A DNA stretch of 64,000 nucleotides from an uncultured Thermanaerothrix sp. (lineage in GTDB: Bacteria > Chloroflexota > Anaerolineae > Anaerolineales > Anaerolineaceae). The DNA is taken from NCBI RefSeq assembly GCF_938028735.1, contig NZ_CALIMF010000007.1:33299-97298 (forward strand), read 5' to 3'. Made by a program: the position numbers and the translations under genes. Below, piece by piece: positions 45,229 through 53,511 of this stretch; positions within the stretch are counted from its first letter, which is position 1; every line of letters begins with the position of its first letter. The notes under the pieces were generated by a model, which saw nothing but the letters and a program-made list of their open reading frames with translations, ran no database searches and was not told where the DNA came from.

Positions 45229-45645
45229 CTAAACGTCGAACGTAAGTGTGGTCTCAAGTCCTTGCGGCGTGGTACGAATGCTTAGATTGTGAAAAGTCAC
45301 GGCTTTAATGGCCTTATTGAGATGACGAATTGGCCCGCCTTGTGCCTTGATCTCCAGGGAATGGTTCGTAATTGCGCACTGGAAAGTGTCAAAAGCTAGC
45401 TGTTCGGTCTCCTGGAGGTAAAGCAACTCATTTAGAAAGGCGACCAATAAACTCTCCGCATCCTCGCCCTTTATGGTGATCTGGCGCTCGACTCGAGGTG
45501 TTGAGGCGATTTCTACGCCTTCGAGCCGGTACATCCCCTGGGCGGCTTGGGTAAAGAGAGTGGGTAGGTCTGATGCCCAAACGCGCAACGCCCAATCGGC
45601 AGTGTGACGGATCTCCTCGAAACCGGATGAAGGTATCTCATTCAT
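45229..45645 (-). CDS. Archease, RtcB activator
   Basis: 138 residues of the archease family. N-terminal EEIRHTADWALRVWASDLPTLFTQAAQGMY is the signature (acidic and His residues that bind metal and act on RtcB), with a C-terminal TTPQGLETTLTFDV. It speeds RtcB guanylylation and lets it use other nucleotides. ATG 45645. A 144-base spacer without a gene separates it from rtcB. Confidence 0.93.
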   Translation of the reverse strand: MNEIPSSGFEEIRHTADWALRVWASDLPTLFTQAAQGMYRLEGVEIASTPRVERQITIKGEDAESLLVAFLNELLYLQETEQLAFDTFQCAITNHSLEIKAQGGPIRHLNKAIKAVTFHNLSIRTTPQGLETTLTFDV

Positions 45646-45688
45646 GAAAGTTGCCTAAGGGGCTTCCCTATTGCGCCATAGGTTGTGT

Positions 45689-45704
45689 CTTATAATATTA
45701 TAAC
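45689..45704. promoter_or_regulatory. Palindromic divergent -10 region between archease and fhaA
   Basis: TTATAATATTATAA is a perfect 14-base palindrome near 45690-45703 that contains TATAAT on both strands. On the plus strand the first TATAAT (45691-45696) ends 10 bases before ATG 45707, so the fhaA mRNA would be nearly leaderless. On the minus strand it would serve archease. No strong -35 box was seen. Confidence 0.45.
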
Positions 45705-45706
45705 GT

Positions 45707-46459
45707 ATGGGTTTTCGCCTTGAATATCTGGAAAGCCGCTTGCGCGCCTTAGTTGAAGATCACTTGGGACGCGTGCCCTGGCGTGGACGTGAAGAAGACT
45801 GGTCACGTCGCCTGTTTGAGGCTCTGCAAACGGCTTTGTTAAATCAACCCACTGGTCAACCTTTGCCGAGCCTCTGTGTGATCGAGGTGAGCCCTTCGCT
45901 CTATGCAGCCTGGCATCATCAGGAGGCCTGGCAAGTGCCTTTGGTGCAGGCTCTGAAAGATGTGGCCAGCGAGGCGGGATTCACTTTCCTTGGAAATCCT
46001 CAAATCCAGTTGCGTGCGTGTGCAGAACTAGGTGAGGGGGAGATTCGAATTCGGTGGGGATGGGGGGATGAAGCGCTGGGTGAGACGGCAGTCCTGGCAT
46101 TGAGTGAGCCGACTCAGGCGCGCGAACAGCCATCCAAACGCGCTTTTCTCATTGTACAAGGCAAAGATATCTTTCCACTGGATGAGAGTGTGATCAGCAT
46201 CGGGCGACATAGCGACAACCTGCTGGTCCTACCTGATCTCAGAGTCTCGCGTCATCATGCTCAGATCCGCCGTGTGGGCGAGCGTTATGTTCTCTTTGAC
46301 CTAAACTCTACGGGGGGCACTTACGTCAACGGTGAGCGTGTGAGCCGGTGGGAATTGCAACCGGGGGATGTCATTTCCTTGGCGGGTGTCTCCCTCATTT
46401 ATGGCGAGGAGAGTCGACCGGACACCGCTGCTGAAACCCGCCCTGTGGATGGCCAATGA
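45707..46459 (+). CDS. FhaA-like protein (DUF3662 plus FHA domain)
   Basis: 250 residues. The N-terminal part (about 1-110, LESRLRALVEDHLGRVPWRG) corresponds to the DUF3662 domain of actinobacterial FhaA. The C-terminal FHA domain (about 150-230) has SIGRHSDNLLVLPDLRVSRHHAQI and LNSTGGTYVNGERV, the phosphothreonine-binding loops, intact. In Actinobacteria FhaA links Ser/Thr kinases to cell-wall synthesis; the following fhaB-like and FtsW-like genes support a similar role here. Stop overlaps the next start (ATGA). Confidence 0.88.
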   Translation: MGFRLEYLESRLRALVEDHLGRVPWRGREEDWSRRLFEALQTALLNQPTGQPLPSLCVIEVSPSLYAAWHHQEAWQVPLVQALKDVASEAGFTFLGNPQIQLRACAELGEGEIRIRWGWGDEALGETAVLALSEPTQAREQPSKRAFLIVQGKDIFPLDESVISIGRHSDNLLVLPDLRVSRHHAQIRRVGERYVLFDLNSTGGTYVNGERVSRWELQPGDVISLAGVSLIYGEESRPDTAAETRPVDGQ

Positions 46460-46896
46460 TTACGGGAATCGTTGTTCTCATTTTGCGCATTCTTCTGGCT
46501 GGCGTGCTTTATGCCTTCCTGGGTTGGGCATTGCTGGTTCTGTGGCGCGAGTTAAATCTGCACCTGCAACAGGTGGCTCGCGAGCAGGTGCCACCGATAA
46601 CGCTGGAGGTGGTAACCCGGCAGGAAGGCGAAGGGCAGCACTATGAGTTTGGCGAACGAGAGATTCTAGTTGGTCGGCACCCTTCGTGCCAAATCGTGCT
46701 GAATGACGAGACCGTCTCAACGCGGCACGCGCGTCTGCGTTATCGTGATCGTCAGTGGTGGGTGGAAGATCTGCGTTCAACGAATGGCACATATCTAAAT
46801 GAAGAACGGGTGATTACCCCAACCGTGGTGGTCTCTGGGGATACATTGCGCTGCGGTCAAGCCCTGCTGCGCATTCAAATCCAATCTCAGGAGTGA
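46456..46896 (+). CDS. FhaB-like membrane protein with FHA domain
   Basis: 146 residues: one N-terminal transmembrane helix (IVVLILRILLAGVLYAFLGWALL), a short linker, and an FHA domain with LVGRHPSCQIVLNDETVSTRHARL and LRSTNGTYLNEERV, complete for phosphothreonine binding. Resembles FhaB/FipA, which recruits cell-wall factors. ATG 46456 overlaps the FhaA-like stop. No Ser/Thr kinase gene is in the window. Confidence 0.88.
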   Translation: MITGIVVLILRILLAGVLYAFLGWALLVLWRELNLHLQQVAREQVPPITLEVVTRQEGEGQHYEFGEREILVGRHPSCQIVLNDETVSTRHARLRYRDRQWWVEDLRSTNGTYLNEERVITPTVVVSGDTLRCGQALLRIQIQSQE

Positions 46897-46899
46897 GGT

Positions 46900-47769
46900 A
46901 TGAGCGAAAAACCCATTCTCGGTGTCATTGGTGGCTCGGGGTTGTACCGGTTTGGCGCCCTGAAGGATGTGGAAACCCTGGAAGTTGAGACGCCTTTTGG
47001 ACAACCCAGTTCGCCGATTGTGCTGGGGACACTGGAAGGAAAGCGTATTGCTTTCCTAGCGCGGCATGGACTAGGTCACTTTATCCTCCCCAGTGAAGTC
47101 AACTATCGAGCCAACATCTACGCCCTGAAACAACTAGGGGTGGAATACGTCATTGGCGTGAGCGCTTGCGGCTCACTTCGCGATGACTACCGGCCGGGTC
47201 ATTTTGTCGTTCCGGACCAACTCTTTGATTTCACTCGTTCCCGTCAGCGTTCATTCTTTGGTGAGGGATTGGTGGCCCATATTGGGGTGGCTGACCCGTT
47301 CTGTCCCAACCTTTCGGGATTGCTTTATCGAGCAGCGACCAGCAGTGGCGCCACGGTTCATCGCGGTGGGACGTTCATCACCATCGAGGGGCCGCGCTTT
47401 TCTACCCGCGCCGAGTCCAATCTGTACCGTGCCTGGGGCATGTCCATTATTGGGATGACGACTTGCCCGGAGGCATTTCTGGCACGTGAGGCCGAATTGT
47501 GTTATGCGGTGCTAGCCCATGTGACCGACTACGATGTTTGGCATTCCAGCGAGGAACCAGTGAGTGTGGAGATGGTCATTCGAACGTTGAGTGAAAACGT
47601 TCAGGCGGCGCAGGAAGTCATTCGCCACCTGGTAGGGTTATTGGATGGTGTGCGTACTTGTGAGTGTCCCCACGCACTTTCCAAAGCCCTGATTACCGCC
47701 CCGGAGCGCATTCCTCCGGAAACGCGACGCAAATTAAGTCTTTTGGTAGATAAGTATCTTCCCGCGTGA
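46900..47769 (+). CDS. mtnP: 5'-methylthioadenosine phosphorylase
   Basis: Splits methylthioadenosine into adenine and methylthioribose-1-phosphate in the methionine salvage pathway. 289 residues of the PNP/MTAP family: GVIGGSGLYRF (phosphate loop), FLARHGLGHFILPSEVNYRANIYALK (in two parts), TIEGPRFSTRAES, GMTTCPEAFLAREAELCYA and HVTDYDVWHSSEEPVS. MTAP-type over PNP is inferred from the MTTxPEAxLAREA stretch. SD AGGAGTGAGG before ATG 46900. Oddly placed between FHA genes and the FtsW-like gene, with whose GTG start it overlaps. Confidence 0.9.
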   Translation: MSEKPILGVIGGSGLYRFGALKDVETLEVETPFGQPSSPIVLGTLEGKRIAFLARHGLGHFILPSEVNYRANIYALKQLGVEYVIGVSACGSLRDDYRPGHFVVPDQLFDFTRSRQRSFFGEGLVAHIGVADPFCPNLSGLLYRAATSSGATVHRGGTFITIEGPRFSTRAESNLYRAWGMSIIGMTTCPEAFLAREAELCYAVLAHVTDYDVWHSSEEPVSVEMVIRTLSENVQAAQEVIRHLVGLLDGVRTCECPHALSKALITAPERIPPETRRKLSLLVDKYLPA

Positions 47770-50384
47770 ATCGCTTATCGAGCGTATATCTCTTTCCCAG
47801 TGCTACTAAGGAAGCCCGCCTTCTAAGTCTGGCGGCGGCTTTCCTTTTCCTGTACGCTCTAATCCTAACGCTGGCGCCGGCGGTGCGAGTGCATTCTTTC
47901 CAGACGGCGCTTAACTGGCAGCACTGGGTGGGGTTTGGAGTATGGGCCGTGGGGGCATGGTGGGTACACCGAAACCTGAAGGTGTGGCTGGGGGAGCATG
48001 ATCCTTACCTCTTACCGGCGGCAGCATTATTAAGCGGTTGGGGGTTATTGACCGTGTGGCGACTGGATGCAATGCTGGGATGGCGACAGACGCTCTGGTT
48101 GGGGTTGGGTTGGCTGATTCTCGGTTTGGGGGTACGTTGGCCGAACGTGTTGTTATGGTTGCGCCGCTATAAATACCTGTGGCTGGGGTTAGGGTTGCTC
48201 TTGGTGACACTAACGCTACTCTTTGGCACCTACCCAGGTGGAGAGGGACCGGGATTGTGGCTGGGGTGTTGCGGCTTTTATTTTCAACCGGCCGAACCAC
48301 TGAAGATCTTCTTGTTGATTTACCTGGCTGCGTACCTGGCCGAGCGTCTTCCCTTCTCGCTTGGGTTGGCCTCTCTGATTGCACCTACTCTGGTTGTTGT
48401 TGGAATAGCGATTGCGTTACTGGTGATCCAACGGGATTTAGGCACTGCTTCCTTAACACTGGTTCTCTATGCGCTGGTGCTTTATCTTGCGACAGGGCGG
48501 CGCAGAGTGTTGCTTCTAACCGCAGGTGGGTTACTGCTAGCAGCCTGGCTAGGGAATGCTGCGTTCACCTTGATCCACCAACGTCTTGTGGCCTGGTGGC
48601 AACCCTGGTCGCAGGCGGGTGGGGTGGGATATCAGATTATCCAATCCCTGATCGCTGTCGCTGAAGGGGGGATTTTTGGAACGGGGCCCGGATTGGGCAG
48701 CCCGAGCCTAGTGCCGGTTGCCCATTCCGATTTCATCGCCGTGGCAATTACGGAAGAGACTGGCCTCTTGGGGTTAGGGGGGCTCCTAGGATTGATCGGC
48801 GTGCTGTTCATTCGTAGTCTGATTGTGGCGATCCGCGCGCCCAATCTGTATCGGCGCTTGCTGGCCGCCGGGCTGGGGATTTATTTGGGCGGGCAGTCGG
48901 CGTTAATCGTTGGGGGAAACCTGCGCTTGTTCCCGTTAACCGGGGTGACGTTGCCGTTTGTCTCTTACGGGGGTTCCTCGCTGGTGGTTTCGTACTTGGC
49001 TCTTCTGCTCCTGCTCCATATGAGCGTTTGGGAAGAAACCACCCCCATGCCTTTACAAGGGATCGTGCCTTTCCGTATTCTCGGAGGTGGCTTTCTGGTC
49101 GTTCTGGCATTGCTGGCTGGATTGGGGGGGTGGTGGGCTCTTGCTCGGGGTGAGGTGCTGCGCAATCGCCCAGACAATCTGCGCTGGGTGGTAGCCGAGC
49201 GGTTTGTGCAGCGTGGACGTTTGCTGGATCGCCAGGAGCAGGTATTAGTGCAAAGTGAAGGACAGCCGGGGAGTTACCGCCGGGTTACTCTTTACCCACC
49301 TCTGGCATCTACCTTGGGCTTTATTCATCCCCGGTTCGGTAAAGCTGGGCTGGAGGCTGGGCTGGATGGTTATCTACGCGGGTTAGAGGGACAGCCCGCG
49401 TGGGAGATTCTCCTGGCCCGCTTGCTTTTTGCGCAACCCCCGCAAGGCCTGGATGTGCGTTTGACGTTGAGCCTAGATATCCAGCGCGTGGCCGATGTGG
49501 CTATGGAAGGGAAGCAGGGTGCGCTAGTCTTGCTAAATGCCCAGAACGGAGAGATTCTGGCAATGGTTTCACAGCCCACATATGATCCTAATCGGTTGGA
49601 TAAGGGCTGGGAACAGTGGAAAACCGATCCGCGCTCCCCGCTACTTAACCGAGCCACCCAAGGGCAGTACCCGCCTGGAACAGCACTCACCCCTTTTCTC
49701 TGGGCCCTACAAGCGCTACCGATAGAGCAACAGGGGCAATCCCCGCAGAGTTTAGTTCTCCAAACTGCTACCGGACGATTGGCTTGCGCCAGTGTCCCTT
49801 CTCTGCCGGTAACCTGGTCAAGTGCGGCTCAGGCGGGCTGTCCCTGGGTGACGGTGGCGCTGGCCCAGAATCTGGGAAAAGAGCGCTTAGAAGCCCTCTG
49901 GTCGGTGCTGGGATTTGGAACCCCGCTTAATCTTCCTTTACCTGTGACGGGGGCTGCTATGCCTCCACCTGAGGCGAGCCTAGAAGACCTACTCACTGGA
50001 GAAAGCACTTGGTATCTTTCACCGCTGCAAATGGCCCAAGCATTAGCCATTTTGCAGCAGGGACAACGCCCCGAGGTTCATCTAGTCAATGCCATTAAAA
50101 CCCCAGCTCAAGGTTGGATTGTCCTGCCGGTTAATTCTCCGGAAAAGGTTGAAATTGCAGGCCGCACTGTAAACCGCTTTGCAGATTGGGCGCGTAGTGA
50201 TTTGCCCGTCTGGATGGCATTTGGGCGGGGGATCAATGGGGAAAAAGCGGTGGCCTGGGTATTGGCCGGCACCATGCCTAGTTGGCAGGGCTCTCCGCTG
50301 GTGGTGGTTCTGGCTCTCGAAGAGGGAACGGCGACAGAGGGGGAGCAAATCATGCGAGAGGTTCTCACTGCAGCATTACGCTGA
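47766..50384 (+). CDS. FtsW/RodA-type protein fused to a degenerate class B PBP transpeptidase domain
   Basis: 872 residues. Residues about 20-425 are a ten-helix SEDS protein with GVGYQIIQSLIAVAEGGIFGTG and PVAHSDFIAVAITEETG, the loop carrying the catalytic Asp. A further helix (about 437-460) leads to a PBP-like part: RGRLLDRQEQVL, LTLSLDIQRVA, GALVLLNAQNGEILAMVS, TYDPNRL, LLNRATQGQYPP. There the active-site SxxK is T639-A-L-T642, the SxN motif reads AGCPW, and no KTG triad is found. The polymerase half looks active and the transpeptidase half dead, so the latter may be a built-in activator. GTG 47766 overlaps mtnP (GTGA). Confidence 0.88.
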   Translation: MNRLSSVYLFPSATKEARLLSLAAAFLFLYALILTLAPAVRVHSFQTALNWQHWVGFGVWAVGAWWVHRNLKVWLGEHDPYLLPAAALLSGWGLLTVWRLDAMLGWRQTLWLGLGWLILGLGVRWPNVLLWLRRYKYLWLGLGLLLVTLTLLFGTYPGGEGPGLWLGCCGFYFQPAEPLKIFLLIYLAAYLAERLPFSLGLASLIAPTLVVVGIAIALLVIQRDLGTASLTLVLYALVLYLATGRRRVLLLTAGGLLLAAWLGNAAFTLIHQRLVAWWQPWSQAGGVGYQIIQSLIAVAEGGIFGTGPGLGSPSLVPVAHSDFIAVAITEETGLLGLGGLLGLIGVLFIRSLIVAIRAPNLYRRLLAAGLGIYLGGQSALIVGGNLRLFPLTGVTLPFVSYGGSSLVVSYLALLLLLHMSVWEETTPMPLQGIVPFRILGGGFLVVLALLAGLGGWWALARGEVLRNRPDNLRWVVAERFVQRGRLLDRQEQVLVQSEGQPGSYRRVTLYPPLASTLGFIHPRFGKAGLEAGLDGYLRGLEGQPAWEILLARLLFAQPPQGLDVRLTLSLDIQRVADVAMEGKQGALVLLNAQNGEILAMVSQPTYDPNRLDKGWEQWKTDPRSPLLNRATQGQYPPGTALTPFLWALQALPIEQQGQSPQSLVLQTATGRLACASVPSLPVTWSSAAQAGCPWVTVALAQNLGKERLEALWSVLGFGTPLNLPLPVTGAAMPPPEASLEDLLTGESTWYLSPLQMAQALAILQQGQRPEVHLVNAIKTPAQGWIVLPVNSPEKVEIAGRTVNRFADWARSDLPVWMAFGRGINGEKAVAWVLAGTMPSWQGSPLVVVLALEEGTATEGEQIMREVLTAALR

Positions 50385-50393
50385 TCATAACAT

Positions 50394-51041
50394 TTACGTG
50401 TCACTGCTGGCACCCCAGCGTGGAAAAGGCGGTAAGGGATAGATGGATGCGCTTACTTGTTCGGGGGATTGGATGCGTAGCACGCCAAAAGAGGGCAGGT
50501 CATTCGGTTTAACCCCGGCGCTGGCCGAACCGGGGTTCAAAAACAAGCGCTCTTGATACCACTCAACTATCGGGCGATGGGTGTGGCCAAAGATGATAAC
50601 CCGCGCTGTGGGTGCTAATGCAAGCAAACGCCGACGATAACGTTCCGGTTGATAGCCATTAAAAAGATATTGCCACTTATCCAAGAGGTAAGTGCGCCAT
50701 GAGCCATGGCCATGCGTAAGTGTAATCATTACTCCTCCCAAGGTAAAATCGCGCTTCCAAGGCAAGATATTCTGGAAAGCCCAATCACGGTTGCCTCGCA
50801 CGGCGACTACCGGCGCAAGTGTGGCAAGGGTTCGCAAAACCTTAGGGGCGCAAATATCACCAGCGTGCAAGATCAGGTCGGGATTGTGCCTGCGCAAAGT
50901 TGAAAGCAACTGAGGGTGCAGGTGCTTAAAACGATCAGGCACGTGTGTATCGGCAACGATGGCAATGGTGAGCGGTAGGCGTGTTGAAAACTCTAAAGGG
51001 GGTGTCCAGGGGCCAATAGGCTGAAGGATTTGACCTTCCAT
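50394..51041 (-). CDS. YfcE/MJ0936-type metallophosphoesterase
   Basis: 215 residues, calcineurin-like fold with all metal motifs: IVADTHVPDRF (DxH), ILHAGDICAP (GD), VRGNRDWAF (GNxD), LTHGHGSW (GH) and IFGHTHRP (GHTH). Hydrolyses a phosphodiester or phosphomonoester; substrate unknown. ATG 51041. Convergent with the FtsW-like gene (9 bases apart) and downstream of the HAD gene on the same strand. Confidence 0.9.
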   Translation of the reverse strand: MEGQILQPIGPWTPPLEFSTRLPLTIAIVADTHVPDRFKHLHPQLLSTLRRHNPDLILHAGDICAPKVLRTLATLAPVVAVRGNRDWAFQNILPWKRDFTLGGVMITLTHGHGSWRTYLLDKWQYLFNGYQPERYRRRLLALAPTARVIIFGHTHRPIVEWYQERLFLNPGSASAGVKPNDLPSFGVLRIQSPEQVSASIYPLPPFPRWGASSDT

Positions 51042-51051
51042 AAAGAATTGT

Positions 51052-51669
51052 TTATTCGCGATTCAGGTGATGGTTCAAGAGGGCTTGGATAGTCTCTCGC
51101 GCAGTGGTAGGGTGAGTGAAATGAATGGCATGCAACCCCACCTGCTGCGCTCCTTCGATGTTGGGCAACATATCGTCCACAAAAATTGCCTCATAAGGTG
51201 CGACTTGGAGTTGCTTCAAGATGTGGTGGAAAATCCCCGCCTCGGGTTTGCGCATTCCCACTTCGGCAGAGAAGATGACCACATCAAAAGCATCCAAGAA
51301 GCCATAGCGTTCCTCGACTACCTGGCGTGTGCCGGTCCAAGCATTGCTCAATAAACCCGTCTTGAAGCGTGGACGCAGGCTCTTGATGAAAGCGATCAGA
51401 TCAGCATCTAGTTGATCACCAGCCCAGAATTGGTGCTGTAAGTCCTGACATGCTGAGGGTGGCAACCCTAATTGGGCACAAACCCAGGCCCAGTGTTCCT
51501 GGTCTGAGATCTCACCGCGTTCAGCGCGGATAGTGCTTGTACTGCTAAAAACCAAGTTTTCAAGTTCTCTGAGCGTCAGCCCAAATTGGGCTGCTAGTCT
51601 GGCACGGGGTGTGGGGTCTTCGGTACGTAATAACACCCCTCCCATATCGAAGATTACGGCTTTGATCAC
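51052..51669 (-). CDS. HAD-family hydrolase
   Basis: 205 residues, HAD subfamily with an alpha-helical cap. Motif I AVIFDMGGVLL (here DMG rather than DxD, as in several epoxide-hydrolase-like HADs), motif II LLSNAW, motif III/IV KPEAGIFHHILKQL and FVDDMLPNIEGA. Start is GTG 51669 behind AGGTG; a longer in-frame reading to 51771 runs across a TATACT promoter and a terminator and is rejected. Substrate unknown. Confidence 0.87.
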   Translation of the reverse strand: MIKAVIFDMGGVLLRTEDPTPRARLAAQFGLTLRELENLVFSSTSTIRAERGEISDQEHWAWVCAQLGLPPSACQDLQHQFWAGDQLDADLIAFIKSLRPRFKTGLLSNAWTGTRQVVEERYGFLDAFDVVIFSAEVGMRKPEAGIFHHILKQLQVAPYEAIFVDDMLPNIEGAQQVGLHAIHFTHPTTARETIQALLNHHLNRE

Positions 51670-51728
51670 TTCCGAGCACCTCTCAATATATGTGTTTGAA
51701 AGTATAACACGAACGATCTCGACTAGCC

Positions 51729-51762
51729 CAAAAAACGGCACCAGGGTGCGCTCCTGGTGCCG
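51729..51762 (-). terminator. Rho-independent terminator of the ABC exporter operon
   Basis: CGGCACCAGG (51736-51745) pairs with CCTGGTGCCG (51753-51762), loop of 7. On the minus strand it is followed by a T-run (complement of 51730-51735). It lies 22 bases after the ABC permease stop. Confidence 0.92.
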
Positions 51763-51783
51763 CCTGGACACTAGAAGATGATC

Positions 51784-52611
51784 TTAACCATTACGGTGCA
51801 ACTTCCCGGTGCGCTTGGCGTAGTACTCGGCTTGCTGGAAGACCCACAATCCCAATGGGATGAGGAATACCCCCATGAGAAGCGCGGGCCAGATTTGTGG
51901 CCACAGCATGGGCACCGAAGCCCCTTCCAGGACAGCCATCCGTGCGCCGCGCAAGACGTAAGTGGCTGGGCTGTAGACTGCCAACATCCGCAAAAAGCCG
52001 GGGAGCACTTCTACCGGATAGTACACACCGGAGATCAGCAGCATTAGGGCAATAAACACATGGGTCATCTGCGAACCGCGTTCGGGGAAAAGCAACGGGA
52101 GCACAGAGGCCATTACACCAATGCCCACGAAGGAGACGCTGCCCGCCAAGAGCATCACGGTGGCGCTAAACAGGTTGGCGTGGCTCAGGTCAATATCAAA
52201 GACCAACGAGATGACCACCAGGATGACGCCAGTGAAGATCAGGCTGTAGACCAGCGAAAAAGCAGTTTGACCGGCCATGTGGGTGAGGCGCCGAATGGGG
52301 GCCATTAGGGTGTATTCGATTGTGCCTTCCCAACGTTCAATGCTGATCAGGTCGGTAATCCAATAGAAAATGGTGGAAAGAAAGCGCCACACCAGCGTCC
52401 CGATTAGCAGGTAAAGCACTAGATACTGGGTGTTAACAGACGCCGCGCCGCCGATACGCTCCATTCCCAAACCGATGAACGAGACGGCCATGCTATCGGT
52501 AATGGAGTAGACCAACCAGACTAATTCCCAGGACCAGTACCGTTTGATCAGGTTGAAATTGCGCTCCACGAACGCAAAGGAAGCGCGCATCTGATAACTT
52601 AATGTGCTCAC
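51784..52611 (-). CDS. ABC-2-type exporter permease
   Basis: 275 residues, six membrane helices, with the ABC-2 pattern: FVERNFNLIKRYWSWELVWLVY (N-terminal amphipathic part), then hydrophobic blocks, the loop GVYYPVEVLPGFLRMLAVYSPATYVLRGARMAVLEG (two pieces) and a C-terminal helix. Exports a drug, lipid or other small molecule with the ATPase encoded just upstream. GTG 52611 follows GAGGAGG, 2 bases after the ATPase stop. Confidence 0.9.
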   Translation of the reverse strand: MSTLSYQMRASFAFVERNFNLIKRYWSWELVWLVYSITDSMAVSFIGLGMERIGGAASVNTQYLVLYLLIGTLVWRFLSTIFYWITDLISIERWEGTIEYTLMAPIRRLTHMAGQTAFSLVYSLIFTGVILVVISLVFDIDLSHANLFSATVMLLAGSVSFVGIGVMASVLPLLFPERGSQMTHVFIALMLLISGVYYPVEVLPGFLRMLAVYSPATYVLRGARMAVLEGASVPMLWPQIWPALLMGVFLIPLGLWVFQQAEYYAKRTGKLHRNG

Positions 52612-52613
52612 AA

Positions 52614-53486
52614 CTAAACCTCCTCTTCTTCAGGGTTGTGGAGTTGTTTTCCAGTTAACTCCAGGAAGACCTCCTCAAGGGTGGGCTGACGGTCGGTAGT
52701 GCCGCGTACCCGATTCTTCAGGCCCTCTGGGGTATCCAGAGCAACCACTCGCCCACTGTCCATGATGGCAATACGATCGCACAGGGTTTCGGCCTCGATC
52801 ATATCGTGGGTGGTGAGCAGAATGGTTGTGCCGTGCACCTCGCGTAGTTCGCGCACCACGGCCTGCACCTCCCGTTTGGAACGCGGATCGAGACCGGTAG
52901 TCGGTTCGTCCAGGAGAAGCAAGCGCGGACGGGAGAGCAGAGCACGGGCAATGGCGACCTTCTGCTGCATTCCCCGTGACATCTCCTCCATTGGGTGATA
53001 GATATCGCGCTCTTTGAGCCCTAACCGCAGGAGAATCTCAACAACCTGCTTGCGGGTCTGTTTTGCCGAGAGGCCGTACAGGCGCGCCCCATACATAAGG
53101 TTCTCCATTGGAGAAAGTTTCTTGAAAAACGAGGCTTCTACGCTCACCCGGTTGATCAATTGCTGCACCTGCAGGGGTTGGCGTACGACATCGTAGCCGA
53201 AAACGCTGATTTTACCCTTATCCGGTAGTAAGAGGGTGGCGATCAAACGGATAAGCGTGGATTTTCCTCCACCGTTCGGCCCGAGGACCCCGAAAATTTC
53301 CCCTTCTTCGACCGTGAAGGAGACGCGATCCACCGCTACAATGATTTGGACGGATCCGTGTAGTGGATGGGCGGTGGGCTTGCCGTTGCCGCTGCCAGAA
53401 CGTGGGTTGAACAGCGCCTTCCAGAAGGGCCTTTCATTTCTACCAAACTGTTTATAAACCTCATTGACAACAACTGCGTGTGACAT
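52614..53486 (-). CDS. ABC exporter ATPase
   Basis: 290 residues, DrrA/NodI-like ATPase. Walker A is GVLGPNGGGKSTLIRL (a third glycine replaces the usual alanine of GPNGAGKST), signature MSRGMQQKVAIARAL, Walker B LLLLDEPTTGLDPRSK, H-loop LLTTHDM. An N-terminal extension of about 60 residues (KQFGRNERPFWKALFNP...) precedes the core, as in some daunorubicin-type exporters. ATG 53486 follows GGAGG. Second gene of the operon behind the attenuator-like leader. Confidence 0.92.
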   Translation of the reverse strand: MSHAVVVNEVYKQFGRNERPFWKALFNPRSGSGNGKPTAHPLHGSVQIIVAVDRVSFTVEEGEIFGVLGPNGGGKSTLIRLIATLLLPDKGKISVFGYDVVRQPLQVQQLINRVSVEASFFKKLSPMENLMYGARLYGLSAKQTRKQVVEILLRLGLKERDIYHPMEEMSRGMQQKVAIARALLSRPRLLLLDEPTTGLDPRSKREVQAVVRELREVHGTTILLTTHDMIEAETLCDRIAIMDSGRVVALDTPEGLKNRVRGTTDRQPTLEEVFLELTGKQLHNPEEEEV

Positions 53487-53511
53487 AAAACCAACCTCCA
53501 TGAACGCGGGT

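Noticed and set aside
48179..48664. 161-codon plus-strand frame inside the FtsW-like fusion
   Set aside because: Out-of-frame shadow; the SEDS reading frame is fully conserved.
51670..51771. N-terminal extension of the HAD hydrolase
   Set aside because: It would run through a terminator hairpin and a TATACT promoter; GTG 51669 has a proper Shine-Dalgarno site and begins at the HAD motif.
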